A stretch of 64,000 bases of DNA from Toxorhynchites rutilus septentrionalis. Lineage: Eukaryota > Arthropoda > Insecta > Diptera > Culicidae. The notes below the pieces were generated by a model. That model ran no database searches, was not told where the DNA came from, and saw only the letters and a program-made list of their open reading frames with translations. The position numbers and the translations under genes are program-made. Positions 23,071 to 36,430 of this stretch are shown here, one piece after another (the first letter of the stretch is position 1; every line of letters starts with the position of its first letter). Location: contig NC_073745.1 in assembly GCF_029784135.1 (NCBI RefSeq), forward strand, positions 61,571,218-61,635,217, given 5' to 3'.

Positions 23071-25463
23071 GGACACGTACGAACATGCTTGCCATGTCCA
23101 TGAATTCTTATCGTGTTGGCCTCACTTCAAATAGTTCTTCAAGTATCGTATTAGTAAGCATGATGTTTGACAATCGATTTTCTCGAGTTTTGTTTTTTTC
23201 TCCGTTCTTGGGAATGGGAATTGCACGGCAAGGTGTTTTTATACTGTAACTTCCACAATGCGAATCGATATTATACTTTTCGAGGTCTACAACATATAAA
23301 ACTTATACATGAAATACATCACCCGAAAACACTATTCAATAAAAGCAAACATTTGGTTCTTTTACCCCGAACCGTATCGATATAGACATCTAAATTATTG
23401 ATCAACGAACAGAACGATTGCTCGGAATTCGAACAAAGCTGCACGCACTGGTCGTCTCGCAATCAAACCATCGATCAACGCGGTCAAGTTTCACAACAAG
23501 GTATAATCCGCCAATGTTCTTACCTTCTCAACACACCTCCAGTCACCACTTCAACCGCTGATAAATGCCCACTTCCTTTTCCTTTTCCTCCGATGGACGA
23601 TATCAGCCCAAACAAGCATCCAGTTTTCCACTTTTTTTCACCCCCACCGAAGAAGTTACACACAGAGCTGCACAGCCGTACTACACAATCACACGCAGCC
23701 ACGGCTAGCCACAGGAAATGGATCCGGAGAGTATACAACACTCCACACGAACTTGACTCGCGTGTCAGCCCGCACAATCTTCACCGAGCACGAAAAATTC
23801 CTCCACCACAGGCCGTGGTATTTGCCTGGTGCTTGCTTGGTCTTAGTTTCCACCTTAAACCACCCACTACACGCCCCTCACATCCTGCCGTGCCAGACGC
23901 CTGTTCGACTCGACACTTTGGGACCACACACTCGTTTGTGATCAACTGTCAGAATCTGAGGATTATCGGTCGGTACCGAACGAGCCTTCAAGGAGACTCT
24001 CAACCTCTACCACCATCACCACCACCATCACTACCAGCACAACCACCACAAAGACACCGTGAACAATTTCGCTACTTTTCGTTTGTTCACTTTTTCTTCC
24101 GCTTCGTGAAACATTTTTCTGCCTCTCTTATTTCTTTAATTTAATTAACCTCATTCTCCTTGCGCCTGGTTTAATTTGTAATTGCGTTCCACAAACCCGA
24201 CGGCTGCTCCATACGCCAAATTTTTATCCTCCTGAAGCTGAGCGCTCGCAATTCAAGGGAGCGGTCCTTGACATTTTAGGCAGAACAAGACGAACCGAAA
24301 ACGGGACCTACTTTCGCGTTTTTTATTTGCGTATTCTTCAATCCGTGGAACCTTGGAACCAGTTCTAATGCACTTCAACCAGCCGCACCACCTATTCAAA
24401 CCAATTCAGCCATTATTCTCGCACAGTTTGTCCGACATTCTTGCCAAGATTGCAGACAGATAGCACAGTGGAAAACTTTCCCATATCAGACAACGCTTCG
24501 CAGTGCGTCGTGACTTTCCCGCTGCACATTTCACCTCAAACTGCGAGCGAAAATTCCATGATGGCTGACTGCTGGCCCTATGGTGGACAATTTTCCTACC
24601 CGAAATCAAACAAAAAATGGAAACTGTTCTCTCGTTGGGCTCCCTCTCATGGAAAATGGTGAGAAAATCCTCACGATATCAACCCATGCTGTTCGTCCGT
24701 TCGCTCTGTCTCTCATTTATGCTTTTTCCGTCCGTCTCCCTGAGAGGTGGGAGGCTCGTGGCTGTGGAACTGTCATGCTGTGTGTTGATCGCGAAACAAC
24801 AACAACGTCAACGAGTTTTACGAGTTTGTTATTGTTATCAACCCGAGTGCCAATTCTCTTCGTTTCCCCGCTCTTCTCTTCACAGAGAAAAGCATTTTGA
24901 CAGGTTGGGAAATCCATCCGAAGAGAAAAGCGGGATATTATTCTGCACTTGGCAATGGAGGAAAATCCTGTGTTTTTCGGTGAGGGGTATGAAGATCCGT
25001 TGAACAGTGGGAAAATGCAGGAGAAATAAAAATGCAAAAATACTTCAAAATACAATAATACTACTACTACAAATCATTCGCTATGGACAGGAACAGAATC
25101 TTCAGAATGATCTATGAAAATCCATTATCGTTTTGAGACATGTTATCTTCCGTTTTTGTCTAGTTTATCGTTTCGTTTTTGTCTCGTTTACACGCCAACC
25201 TGGAGTGTGCATGAGATTTCGGTTGTCCAGATCATCAAATCCGACTATAACCTTATTTTCACACATTCTTTTTCTGGAACATCTGAGACTGAAACATTGC
25301 TGAGTACGGGACTGGTACGGGTCATATGAGGTTTTATACAGTCAATAAAATATGACATAAATGTGTGGTAATCAACCACAGGGCATCATTATATTATGGC
25401 AGTTATTGGCTGCTTTTTCCGGTAAGCCTCTCTTCCAGAGATCGGACCCAATTTCACTCATAT
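23071..25463 (-). other. Unassigned single-copy-looking region; possible 5' end of a minus-strand gene
   Basis: No transposon signature is seen. On the minus strand a strong splice donor TTGAGAAG|GTAAGAACA occurs at 23524/23523, with an open stretch upstream (85 codons from 23777, including a hydrophobic run LRIHFLWLAVAACDCVV). 23500-24900 is richer in GC and in short simple runs than the flanks, as promoter and 5'UTR DNA often is. I do not recognise a product, and the next exon would lie left of 23.5 kb, where I see none. The plus-strand Pro/His-rich frame at 23398-24144 is probably fortuitous. Confidence 0.25.
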
Positions 25464-25599
25464 ACAGGGTCTTTCAGATTAAACGCTCACGCAACAAATT
25501 TAAATAACTTCTACAAAAGTGAACCGATATTTATTTTTAAAAAACGATAATAAAGCTTATTTTAGAACATTTTCGACATTTTCGATAAACGGAAAACAA

Positions 25600-25780
25600 A
25601 ATTCTTCATGTACAACTCTAAAATTACGACTTCGATGCTTTTGAAAATCCGGGTTATTTCTTCTTTAATTTCCTCCAAATTTTGTGGCTTATTAACATAG
25701 CAACGGTCCTTCACGTACCCCCAGAGGAAGTAATCGACGACGAGAAACGTTGAAATTCTTGAGGTGGAAACAGAATACCG
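25600..25780 (-). pseudogene. mariner-type transposase C-terminus
   Basis: Minus strand: VDYFLWGYVKDRCYVNKPQN followed by LEEIKEEITRI, the D-(F/Y)FLWGY.K..VY...P motif at the third catalytic residue. It is separated from its N-terminus by the P-like element and by stops. Confidence 0.7.
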
Positions 25781-25781
25781 C

Positions 25782-25789
25782 GTTGTGCG
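25782..25789 (+). repeat. P-like element target duplication, left
   Basis: GTTGTGCG, identical to 30250-30257. Confidence 0.92.
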
Positions 25790-25820
25790 CTAAGATAAGA
25801 TCAGACAATAGGGGGTCTTT

Positions 25821-25863
25821 TACGGACCAAATTTCTGTCAGATACGGACCAAATTTCTGTCAG
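25821..25863 (+). repeat. Subterminal direct repeats of the P-like element
   Basis: TACGGACCAAATTTCTGTCA occurs twice in tandem (25821-25840 and 25843-25862), about 30 bp inside the left terminus. This position is comparable to transposase-binding sites in known P elements; the function is inferred. Confidence 0.7.
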
Positions 25864-26081
25864 TCGTTCTGATTTCTGATTGGTCGATTTCGATAAATTT
25901 TGTTAACAAAGTCGATTTTTCCAGTGTTGCCAATAAAAATAAATTACGTTGGGTTTGTATTGAATTTAGAAAAAAAATGAATTTAATTGATATTACGATA
26001 CTTAGTTTAGAGGAAATGTGAAGGAATTGTATACACGTTTTACCTAATTATTTTGTTACTATATTTTGATTGAATTGAAAA

Positions 26082-26199
<118 letters not shown>

Positions 26200-26319
26200 C
26201 ATTTCATGTCAAACCGATATAGTGCTTCTCAGATTTCCATGAAAAGTGGTAGTTTCTTTCTTTATTGCAAAATATTAGACCCGTATTTTTTATTTTTTCG
26301 TTAGGGTGACCTTTTCTTA

Positions 26320-27101
26320 TTTTAGGGTGGTCCGAAAAATCATTTTTTTCAACTTTTTCCTAAAAGTGCCTTTTTTAAAAATTCATAACTTTTGAATCAC
26401 TGAACCGATTTAGATGATCGATATATCAAATTGAAGCCAATTAATCTTTTTTGGAAAAATATTAGGCTTGCCAAGAAATCGAATTTTGTTTTCGTAACTA
26501 TTGATTGTAGTTGTTTTTTGTTATTTTTATGTTTTTTGTTTTTATGTTTTTATATTTTATGTTTTTTCTTGAAAGCTGAGGATTTATTACATAACATATC
26601 TCGATATCAGATATGTTTTTTTGTGTTTTTGGGTGACTTTTCAAAGTTAACCGGTCGTCCGTAAAATCATTTTTCCACTCTTATCCAAAAATAATTTTTT
26701 GCAAAAATTTATTACATTTGAACTACTGAACTGATTGAGATGATCGACATATTAAATTGAAGCCAATAAGCCAATCTTTTTTGAAAAAATATCACACTTA
26801 CCGGAAAGATAGGATTCTAGTCGCATAGGTCTAGTCTAGTCACATAAGAATATTGAACGAAGACTTAAAACATGTTAAATTTACAAAATAATGACTCTAA
26901 AACGAAAAAAACACCTCTCTAGAACCCTCTTTCCAAGTTCAATACTTTTTTCAATATTTTTTCTATTAAAAATCTACCTCATTGGCTTCAATTAGATTTA
27001 TTGATCATCTGAATCGGTTCAGAGGTTCAAAAGTTATGATTTTTTGAAAAAGTCATTTTTGGGAAAAAGTGGAAAAAATGAGTTTTCGGACAACACTAAA
27101 A
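26320..27101. repeat. Inverted-repeat block (MITE-like) inside the P-like element
   Basis: TTTAGGGTGGTCCGAAAAAT at 26321 is answered by the inverted TTTTCGGACAACACTAAAA at 27083-27101. Inside, a segment with gaaccgatttagatgatcga and caaattgaagccaat recurs directly at about 26720-26770 and inverted at about 26975-27030. No ORF. Confidence 0.75.
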
Positions 27102-27167
27102 TGGAAATGGACATAAGTTTAGTTTAATAATAATCTATTTGGTTTCTGATACTAATATATTTTATTT

Positions 27168-29891
27168 CTACCATGCCATGCTCCTGCTATCAAATTTTCG
27201 TTTCCTTGTTTTTTTGTTTTCTCCGCTTTTTAAACGAAAAGATATAAATTTTTTTATAATGTCATTCCTTGTTTTTTCACAATGGAATAAAGTGGATGGC
27301 AAAACATACATTTCTCCTGCCATTTTCTTCGGCAAATCAGCTTCGTTAGGTTCCAAATGCGATTTCATATTTCGGAATAGAATTTCCATTGCTAAGAAGA
27401 AATTAAAAGTCTCATCATTCACTATGCAGATGGGAGAGTTAGAAGCTGTAGCTCGCAAATATGAAAAAAGAGACGGTTGATACAATCTAGGTTGTGTTTT
27501 GCTGACTACCAATCTCTTGTTACACTGCTGACATGTTCTTTCCCGCTGAATAATTTTTTTGATGATGAAACCAGCTATATAGAACAACGAATTTTGTTCT
27601 GTTCTGTCGAGAAAAGTTTTCGCTTCATCGACGGTGTACTCATAGTCGAATTCAATATTCATATCATCCACATTATCACTAGAATTAGATGAAGCTGAAA
27701 TTCGATATGATGTCGATGCTGCTTCATTGTCCATCAATTTCTGGGCTGAACATTCTTCACGCCGCTTTGATAGCAAATCTATCAATCCAATAAGATGTTG
27801 TTGTGTATCGGCTGTATACGAAGCATTCGGTACTACGGTCATGTATTGCGAAAGAGTCACAATTTTCAAGTTTTTGCTGAATTGCAATGGAGTTGGGCGT
27901 CGTTGCTTTGCACGAATCAATGAGAAAAGACTCTCCAGACAATCTTGGACGAACCGCGATGTAAATATTTGTGGGTGTCCTTCATGCAAAAGCCGATCTG
28001 TCAACCTCACAATTGCATTCGTGCAAACGATTACACTTGTTTGCCATGGTTTCCAATGTCCGTGTCCTACTTGGAGATCATACATTAACCGCACCATGGT
28101 CTTCAGATGAGCGATATCCTCGTCATATTTCATAGGATCATTCAAACAAAATACTTTTTCTTCTGCCCTATTATTGATAAGCTCGAACCATCGAGCAAAG
28201 TCTTCTATGAAGCATGCGGTAGTAAAAAGCTCCGGTAATTCTCGTATTTCCGCATGAAACTTCAATGCTGCAGCCACCGTCCTGTTGCAATATTTTGTTG
28301 CGTTGCATACTTTCATTTTATCTATTGAAGATGTTCTGTTGTCAAAGCACACATCCGAGGCCGTTAGTCTGTGACAAAGCCGCAACGTGTTGTTTATTTC
28401 GGAGTTCACGATTGTGGTTAAATGGTCTCGATGAACAATATTGGATATTAGCTTTTTTTCACGAACATACCAATCCGGAACTTTCAGGTAGACATTGTTC
28501 AACCAGCCATGTACTGTATTTTTAAATACGTGTACGGGATCGGGTATGATCTCTAGCATTCTGTTCACAGCGTTTGGATGAGGTATCGCAGCATTTAATG
28601 TCTCATTTTTGCGACGAATATCGATCCCCAAATCCTTCCACATGCGCTGGTTTTCGGACCCGGAATCTGTTGTTATAAAATGGACACGCAAACTGATTCC
28701 CTCTGCTCTTGAAACTGCAGACAATACAGCATTCTTCAAAAACTCTTTTTGTATAGAGTTGCCGGTGTACTCGAAAGCAACCACCTGTTTCCAGCGCGCT
28801 GCGATTCCAACTAGCATGAATACCAAAGCTTTACAGGCTAAAGTTTGGGACATAGGAAGCGTTGTTGTTCCAACAAACTGCTTCGTATTTTGGCAAAACT
28901 CATTTGCCTCGTCTATGCTCATTTCGTCTAGAACCAATCCGCAGTCCTTTTCTTCAACCGACATTGTGGAGACTTTATGTTGTAGCAGCTCGAATATATC
29001 TTCAAGAATACCTACAAAATATCATTTCATATATTAACATGCGATGAGACATATGATTATAATTACATACCAGGACTGAAACGAACTCCTTCAATTTGGC
29101 GTAGTAGAGTCCTCGTGGATGGGAACGGGAAGCCTTTTTGAATAAGCTTGTCGTATCCACCTTGACATGTAAACCGAATTTGTAAATTTTCCGTAATCGT
29201 TTCATTGGACCAACGTTTCACTTTTTTAACCTCTCCTGTTAATAGCTTAATTTGATCTTCTCTGAAAAGCTTCTTCAAGGGTTGTTTTCCACGAATTCTC
29301 GAGGTCAGATATCCGCATTTTTTCTTCCATTGTTTTACAATTCTATTAACGGTTACATCAATATAAAATATTAGAAAATAACATATTTTTTGACACACTA
29401 CCTTTTCAGCTTGGAAATTTGATGTTTCAAACGAAATATTTCTTCCTGTAGTTGTTTATCTCCTTCATATACGTCAACCAAATCATAATTGTTCTCAATA
29501 CTTTGTATCTCTTCCCATTCCTCATTCGCGGATGCAGCTAAGGTCGGAATTTTCGTAACTCCATTTTCATTGTATTTCCCATCAACAAAATGAGCCTGTA
29601 TATATACTAGTATTAGGATATGTTTTAGAATTAGTTTTTAATACTTACGCTACATATTCTTGTGCTTGATTTGATTTCGAAGAATGGAACTTCTAATTCA
29701 CTGTTCACGCAAAATCGAATCCATTCTTTCCGAATATTTTTGTCTTGAGGGAACCGATAAAATTTATACTCAGGATGAGTATCCGTCCTTCGCTCACAAT
29801 TTAAGGCTTTACACTTCATTTTTATTTTTGAATTACGTTTTGTATGAATAAAATGGCTTCCTAACGTTGTTTTGGTTGTATTCCTGCTCAT
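27168..29891 (-). CDS. P-element transposase (THAP-type), four exons, apparently intact
   Basis: Exons on the minus strand: 29891-29649, 29595-29402, 29342-29071 and 29011-27168. All introns (53-59 bp) have GT-AG ends and phases that join to 850 codons; the Met at 29819 is the likelier start (826 aa), because the THAP domain begins there. THAP zinc ligands: KCKALNC, then ICS|AHF across intron 1 (C-x4-C...C-x2-H). A coiled-coil-like stretch (EEIFRLKHQISKLK) follows. The RNase H-like core shows LVLDEMSID, FITTDSGSENQRMWKDLGI, PDPVHVFKNTVHGWLNN and DCLESLFSLIRAKQRR (candidate catalytic Asp, Asp and Glu). The C-terminus contains YIAGFIIKKI and CQQCNKRLV. No stop or frameshift is seen. It would cut and paste the surrounding element in the nucleus. 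Drosophila P transposase also has four exons and 751 aa; vertebrate THAP9 is the domesticated relative. Confidence 0.93.
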
Positions 29892-30249
29892 ATAATAAGA
29901 TAGAATGTTTTGGTTCAGACAATGAGAATCTGCATAACGCTGTAACGGTTGTCAGATTAGATTTATTTGCTAAAAAAAAATCCCAAATTTGTTTTGGAAA
30001 CGATTATATTATAGATATGGGTATTTAAAAGACTTATTTTATCCTTTTAAAGCATATTTTTGAGATTGTCTATTTGAAAATATGCAATAATCATTGAATT
30101 CGCACCAACCAAATGTTACGATTCATTAAAATAGAAATTTGAAAAATCCGATATTTTATAATATTTGGCAGCTCTGGCATCTTCATGTCATGGCTTCGTT
30201 TTTGTACGACGAAGAAGAGTAAGAAGCCAGTTGTCTGGTCTTGTCTTAG

Positions 30250-30257
30250 GTTGTGCG
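30250..30257 (+). repeat. P-like element target duplication, right
   Basis: GTTGTGCG, identical to 25782-25789. Confidence 0.92.
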
Positions 30258-30957
30258 TTGCTTCTCATCAGCTGTCATTGCTTGCGTTTTGTACTAAAAC
30301 ATTCGCCCGACGCAGTCTGTTGATTTGCAGTCACAATCTAGCATTCGCGTCAGCACTTCTCATGTAAACAAAAACAAAATAAAATTCGTATGAAAATCTT
30401 GTTCTTGTTGTGTCCACGGATCAGTTGAATTATTTTAAAAACAACACATTGACATATCCGCGATGGCGGCATAGAGCTTCGTTTAGGGGAGCGTGAAAGA
30501 ATAGCTGATTTTCAGTCGGAATGAACGTTTTCAAAATTAAAATTATGAATGAAAATTAGCTTTTCCATATCAAACTAGTACTCTATTTAAATGAAAAACA
30601 TTTTTGTTTGCAGGTGGTGAAAAAGTCTCATGCGAAAATTGTTTATGAAGACAACTCTATATTATGATGAATAAATTCAGCAACAATGTTGAAATTGTTC
30701 AGACATATGGTTGAATGAAAGTCAGTCACGTGTTTCAATTAATCAAATAACATGATGTGAAAATTTTCATTCAAATTTTAAAATTTAAAAACCGGCTTCG
30801 TGTCTTCTAATCTGATTACACTAACGAGTTTAGGACCTAAATTATGGCCCTAATTTGAAGTTGCCACCAAACGTCGACACCATGCCACTTTCATCGTGTA
30901 ATCGGCGCAAGCAGTTTAGAACATATGTTAGCGTTTAGTACAACGATGCTAATAACG
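30258..30957. other. Right part of the host mariner-type element, degraded
   Basis: No clean coding. A segment at 30835-30900 (ggacctaaattatggcccta ... gtcgacaccatgccactttcatc) resembles the histone-module spacer at 8690-8740, so a distant copy of that repeat is embedded here. Confidence 0.45.
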
Positions 30958-31131
30958 CAACGCATTATTGTGTTCGACTAAATGCACAAAAGCACAATTG
31001 TCGCAACGCGACGCACAGCGCGGCATTCTGGTCCCACCTTTACCATAAGAGGACAAAGTTTCATCGAGGCTTCGGTTGCTCGAGTAATACGATTTCACTA
31101 AAAATACACGTTCTTGTAAATTGTACATTTT
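30958..31131 (-). pseudogene. mariner-type transposase N-terminus
   Basis: Minus strand start near 31128: MYNLQERVFLVKSYYSSNRS, then LDETLSSYGK, resembling the (Y)..QR.FIV..YY.SG helix-turn-helix start of this lineage. The frame degrades after about 40 residues. Confidence 0.6.
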
Positions 31132-31469
31132 GACACTAAAAACCATCCAATCAGACTGAACGAGTAGCCGAATATTATCGTCCCGAAGTGGCGATTGCAG
31201 TGTTACCATCGACGGCGCGAAAAAAAAAATTATAAAGGAGCTGTTCAATTTTTTTTTGCGTGAGCGTTTAATCTGAAATACCCTGTGAAAGACACATAAG
31301 ATAGATTGAATAATAAAGGTACAGGACAGTAAGACATGAGACTGATCATACGTTTCCTTAAGTTCGATGTCCGAAAATCGAGTTCCATTCCCTTAAATAT
31401 TCGTATGTCTCACATTCTGCAGACAGGATCCGAATCACGAACCTACGACAAACGCAGACGGGTGGAAGG

Positions 31470-31874
31470 TTGTCACGGCCATCGGCTAACGAAAATACTC
31501 CAAGATTGCCAGACATACGTGAGTTTCTAGAATATGCGACTGTTTTCGATCCTAGTTCGCCGACTTGTACTTCCGCGGTAGTTTGGGTGAAATCGACGGA
31601 CGAAACGGGCGATATTTATAATTGGTCGAATGAGTTGAGGTTACACTGCGCGCGATTGAACATGGGTGGCTGTGCAAAACGGTGGCTGGAGGGATACCAA
31701 CAGGCGATCCGAGATTGGGAAAGTTTTAAAACGAAAATAGTAAAAGGTTTTCCGTCCACGAAGAACCCAGTAAAACAGGTGTTCAATAAAAATTATAGGA
31801 GGTTGTGTTCAAGACACGACCGCATTGTTGACGTAGAACCACGCTGTAGTTTAGTTCAAGTCGCTTGTTTATAA
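31470..31874 (+). pseudogene. LTR-retrotransposon gag-like fragment
   Basis: A 134-codon open stretch reads PRLPDIREFLEYATVFDPSS, then VVWVKSTDETGDIYNWSNEL, RLHCARLNMGGCAKRWLEGY and DWESFKTKIVKGFPSTKNPV. The order (N-terminal segment, W-x-.., L.L.GCA..WL, W..FK..L...F) is that of retrotransposon gag capsid regions in the Ty3/Gypsy-like group. No protease, reverse transcriptase, zinc knuckle or LTR was found nearby. An isolated fragment; family assignment is tentative. Confidence 0.5.
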
Positions 31875-31929
31875 CAGCGGATATTATTTTATAATGCTAC
31901 GTATATTTTGAAATAACCATTCTATCAGT

Positions 31930-32790
31930 TTGGTCGCCCTGAAATGTTTTTTTGTTGTAGAATCATTTGACGATAATTGTTTGGTGATTCATTCTTGTGC
32001 TCGCAGAACAATACATGCTCGAGATAAGCGCAGTCGTCATCCTCAGTGGAGAAAGTTTTGCTACTGGCAAGCGAACCCAAATCACACACAAAGTTCCAGA
32101 ATGAAATTTACTGTCTTGGTGACTAAATAAGCGAAATAAACTGTATCTGCACGCGAACCCAAATAAATTAATGATTTATTATAACATATTGAATGACTTG
32201 GTATACCCCATATAATTTTTTGGTGCACAACCTTAAAACCTGCTTGACCATAGGGTCCGTTCAATGCATTGATGCACTGTCAAAGGCACCAACGAAGCCT
32301 TTACGATGACAGAAAACAAACTATTGTTTCGTATCTAGAACGGCACTGAAAGTTTGCCTTTCCTTCCTTTCCTTGTTGAATTAGAGAGACTTTAAACTTC
32401 TTCAATTCATTCGTCTCCAGCCTTCAAAAAGGCCCTTGGAAAACTCTACTTTTTCCTCATATTACTTCTCCACCCTCATTGCCTTGAGAAAAGCACTCGA
32501 TCCCTCGTCGTCCAGCTCGCCCAGCAACGATGTTATCCAGTCGGTGTCCACACAAAGAATGAGAAGTTTGCCTAAGCAAGATCTCCTGTTTATACTCTAG
32601 GTAAATATTCCCCTTCGTTCTTCTTCTTTTCCTTTGTTCACGGAGACTTTACATCTTACGATTTCCCTTTCGTTGCTCGTCGATAAGTTGCTCGTTATTG
32701 ACAGCTCTGTTCGGGAAAGCACACAAATGGACAGAACAAATGTATGAGGAAATGGGAATGTTTTCAATTTTCATCAATTTAAACCATTTA
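31930..32790 (-). repeat. Repeat family shared (inverted) with 62580-63780
   Basis: Reverse-complement similarity in two blocks: 31985-32320 with 63345-63770 (cttcgttggtgcctttga, caatgcatt, gttgtgc.ccaaaaaatta, ttatttgggttcgcgtgc), and 32570-32765 with 62640-62830 (tctgtccatttgtgtgcttt, cgaacagagctgtcaata). The middle differs: here it holds the aattagagagactttaaac word, there a LINE ORF1-like fragment. Confidence 0.75.
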
Positions 32791-34196
32791 CAGACTATGG
32801 GAAAAAGTTGACGTAGGATTCCGTCAGGTTATTTGTTGGTTTTGGCTATGTTTGAAGAATTACATCGTTAAACTCTTTGATAATGATTTGATGGCCCTGA
32901 AAAGGGCCGTTTTGTTTGGTTGTTGGGTATTGTTTGTTCACTCCACCAGTGTTTACCGAGTAATGATGACAGAAGGATGGTAAACAGTCGTTGGATGATG
33001 CGTATCAGATCAAAGACACCGAAGTGGAACGAGATATGATGAAAACCGCACTCTCTGGTCCTAAACGTGATATCTTCTGTGTTATGGATGAAATTATAAA
33101 AAAAAACTCACCAATGTAATATAAGATAATTACCAATACCTAACACAATTATCAATTTTTCTCATCAGTTAAAACCTGTTACTTTAATATAGAGAACACA
33201 TATTTGAAAAGGAAAAGGTAATTTAATAATTTCTACAATTTTTATAATTTTTACTTTCGAATTTTTTGGACTAACAACACCTAATACTATATGTATTCAT
33301 TATGCTTTCCCAATTTTTCTCGCCGTATAAACTTTCCTTGGGTGAAAATGAACACAACAAAACAGACAGCTTAAACCATCTTTAACACAACTGCTACCAT
33401 ATACAATTTTACACTTACACTTGTGCTAAATTTTTCGCAATATATGATCGGTCATTGATATGAAATTTCCCGAAGCAACCAACATTAAAGTTCTAAATTT
33501 AAATTTTATTTGCTAGAATTAATCGTATCACTCACCTTACTTGCAATATAAGAATGTCCCCGACATGCATATATTTGCAATGCCGATTTCCACGGGCACC
33601 TTGGTTTCGATGTCTCTGTTAGGGAATGCTATTCGATGGGAACAAAAGCTCTCCCTGTTTTCATGTATTTGTAATGTCGATTTCCCCCAGGTAACTTGGT
33701 TTCGATGTCTCTGTTAGGGAATACATTTCGGTAGGAACAAAAACTCCCTCTACTTTCATGTATTGGAATGTCGATTTCCCCCAGGCAGCTCGGTTTTAAT
33801 GTTTCTGTTAGGGGACACGTTTCGGTAGGAACAAAAGATCCCCCTACTTTCATCTAGTTGCAATGTCGATTTCCCCCAGGCAGCTTGATTTTAATCTCTC
33901 TGTTAGGGACCCGCCGCATGTGTCGTCGATTTCGACCAATCAGAAGTAGGTATTTCCGTTAGGATAGGGGTTGAGATTTTCCAATTGTTCGATAGTTAGT
34001 TTCATGACATATATTATTTTATTCAAAATAAAAATTGTTATGGAGTGCCGAAATCGATTAACATCGATTATCAAACCATCATGAAATGACTGAGCAAGAA
34101 GCGTTTGAAATTGGACAATTTTCACGATGTACTCGATTTTCGATTTTCAATTTGTACCCCAATATTTTCCCGAAAGACGTAATCCTTCGTCAAAAA
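32790..34196 (+). repeat. Module D/E, plus-strand copy
   Basis: About 1.4 kb, starting at GTTGACGTAGGATTCCGTCAGG and ending at GACGTAATCCTTCGTCAAAAA. It carries a minus-oriented histone stem-loop at 32893 and a minisatellite of about four ~85-bp units at 33560-33905. It matches 39307-40712 in inverted orientation over its whole length. Confidence 0.85.
32893..32908 (-). terminator. Histone 3' stem-loop
   Basis: Minus strand GGCCCTTTTCAGGGCC, perfectly paired. No recognisable histone ORF remains upstream of it (at 32920-33080). Confidence 0.78.
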
Positions 34197-34411
34197 TAGT
34201 TATTAACGTTAACTTTATTTCATAAAAACGTGACCTGTTTTCTGGTTTGACAAAAAAATGGTAGTCAAAAAAATGAGAATGATTTCAATACCTCTCTGTA
34301 AAAAAAAGTAAAGAGCGTAATTTTTATTCTCACCAAGAGAATCGCTGTCTGGGCTCCCTAGAAACGGGTTGCTCGTTTCTTTTCGCTCGGGTGCTGTAAG
34401 TTCGAACAAAG

Positions 34412-35230
34412 ATGGCGTCGAAACTACAATCCCTCCGCAAGCGCGTTGTACGGGTCTTCGAAACACGTGAATTTCAAGGAAAAAAGTTTACAGTAGACCA
34501 CTTTCGGGACGAAAATGTGCCGGTGAGCACTGTTTACCGGATCATGGCATCCCGAAACGTCGAGCGGAAGACCTGTATTGGCCATCTGGCGAAGATCATG
34601 ACGAAAAAGAAGAAGGAATCTCCGAAAAAAATGTTCGAGAACAAGGGCGGTACGGGTTTTCGTGACACCGTCCGAAAATTTTGCTACTCTTATTCCACTT
34701 CCATTCCATTCCATATACATCCACAGAACTCTCAAGCAGGATGGCATCGTCTGTTGGAAAAAGACTAGGTCGCCAGAGTACATGGATGAGCTGATAGGGG
34801 CCGTGCAATCTCCGACAAAGGGATTTCAAAGCCCTGGTTTAACAGGCCGAGCGGACTTGCCATCAACCAGAAGGTGTAGCAGGATGAATGTCTGGAGAAT
34901 ATTATGGCTCCGTTCTTACAGGAGCATCATTCTGATGGGAAGTACGTCTTCTGGCCGGACAAGGCGCCAAGAAGACGTTGGAGTGCCTCGAGAACAAAAC
35001 AGATGCCGTACGTACCCAAGGAACGGAACCCGACTAACTTGCCCCAGTGCCAATCGAGGTTTTTTTCGGCTCCCTCAGTGCCCTGGAGTACAAGAATAAT
35101 TGGCTGATCTTGGTGTCCGTGGCCACAAGAATCCGAAATTGCATCCGGAAGATGAATATCAGTGCCGTCCAGCAGTATACAGAACCGAAACTGTACAAGG
35201 ACTCCTAGAGCAATTACGCTGGGTTGATAA
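34412..35230 (+). pseudogene. Tc1/mariner transposase with internal deletion
   Basis: Begins with MASKLQSLRKRVVRVFETRE followed by HFRDENVPVSTVYRIMA, a helix-turn-helix as in IS630/Tc1-like transposases. It then frameshifts through RSPEYMDELIGAVQS, where related proteins continue into the first catalytic block; here the sequence jumps to GLAINQ-like, then DECLENIMAPFLQEHHSDGK, YVFWPD and YVPKERNPTNLPQC. The region with the first catalytic Asp is missing and the FWPD block is damaged. No termini were identified. Dead. Confidence 0.8.
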
Positions 35231-36304
<1,074 letters not shown>

Positions 36305-36309
36305 AAATT

Positions 36310-36430
36310 TATTTAAAAAAATGTTTGTGTGTATGACATCTCTTTTTCTTCTTCTTTTATCTCTTTTGAGATTGTACCCAAAAAAAGGTCCAAACGATGT
36401 CAACGGGGATCGTACCAAGGCCGGCTTGTT
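36310..36430 (-). repeat. tRNA-headed SINE-like fragment
   Basis: The minus strand contains CCTTGGTACGATCCCCGTTG, a B-box-like word (GGTTCGATCCC type), followed by the same pyrimidine-rich block found after the B box at 42130-42215. This copy is decayed. Confidence 0.45.

Noticed and set aside
23398..24144. 248-codon plus-strand frame rich in Pro, His and Ser
   Set aside because: No recognisable domain, no splice or start context, and composition explained by C-rich sequence. The opposite strand looks more gene-like.
27727..29037. Several plus-strand frames of 60-142 codons
   Set aside because: Antisense shadows of P transposase exon 4.
32920..33080. Histone H4 or H1 coding remnant before the stem-loop at 32893
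   Set aside because: Expected from the stem-loop, but I could not match either protein in any frame.
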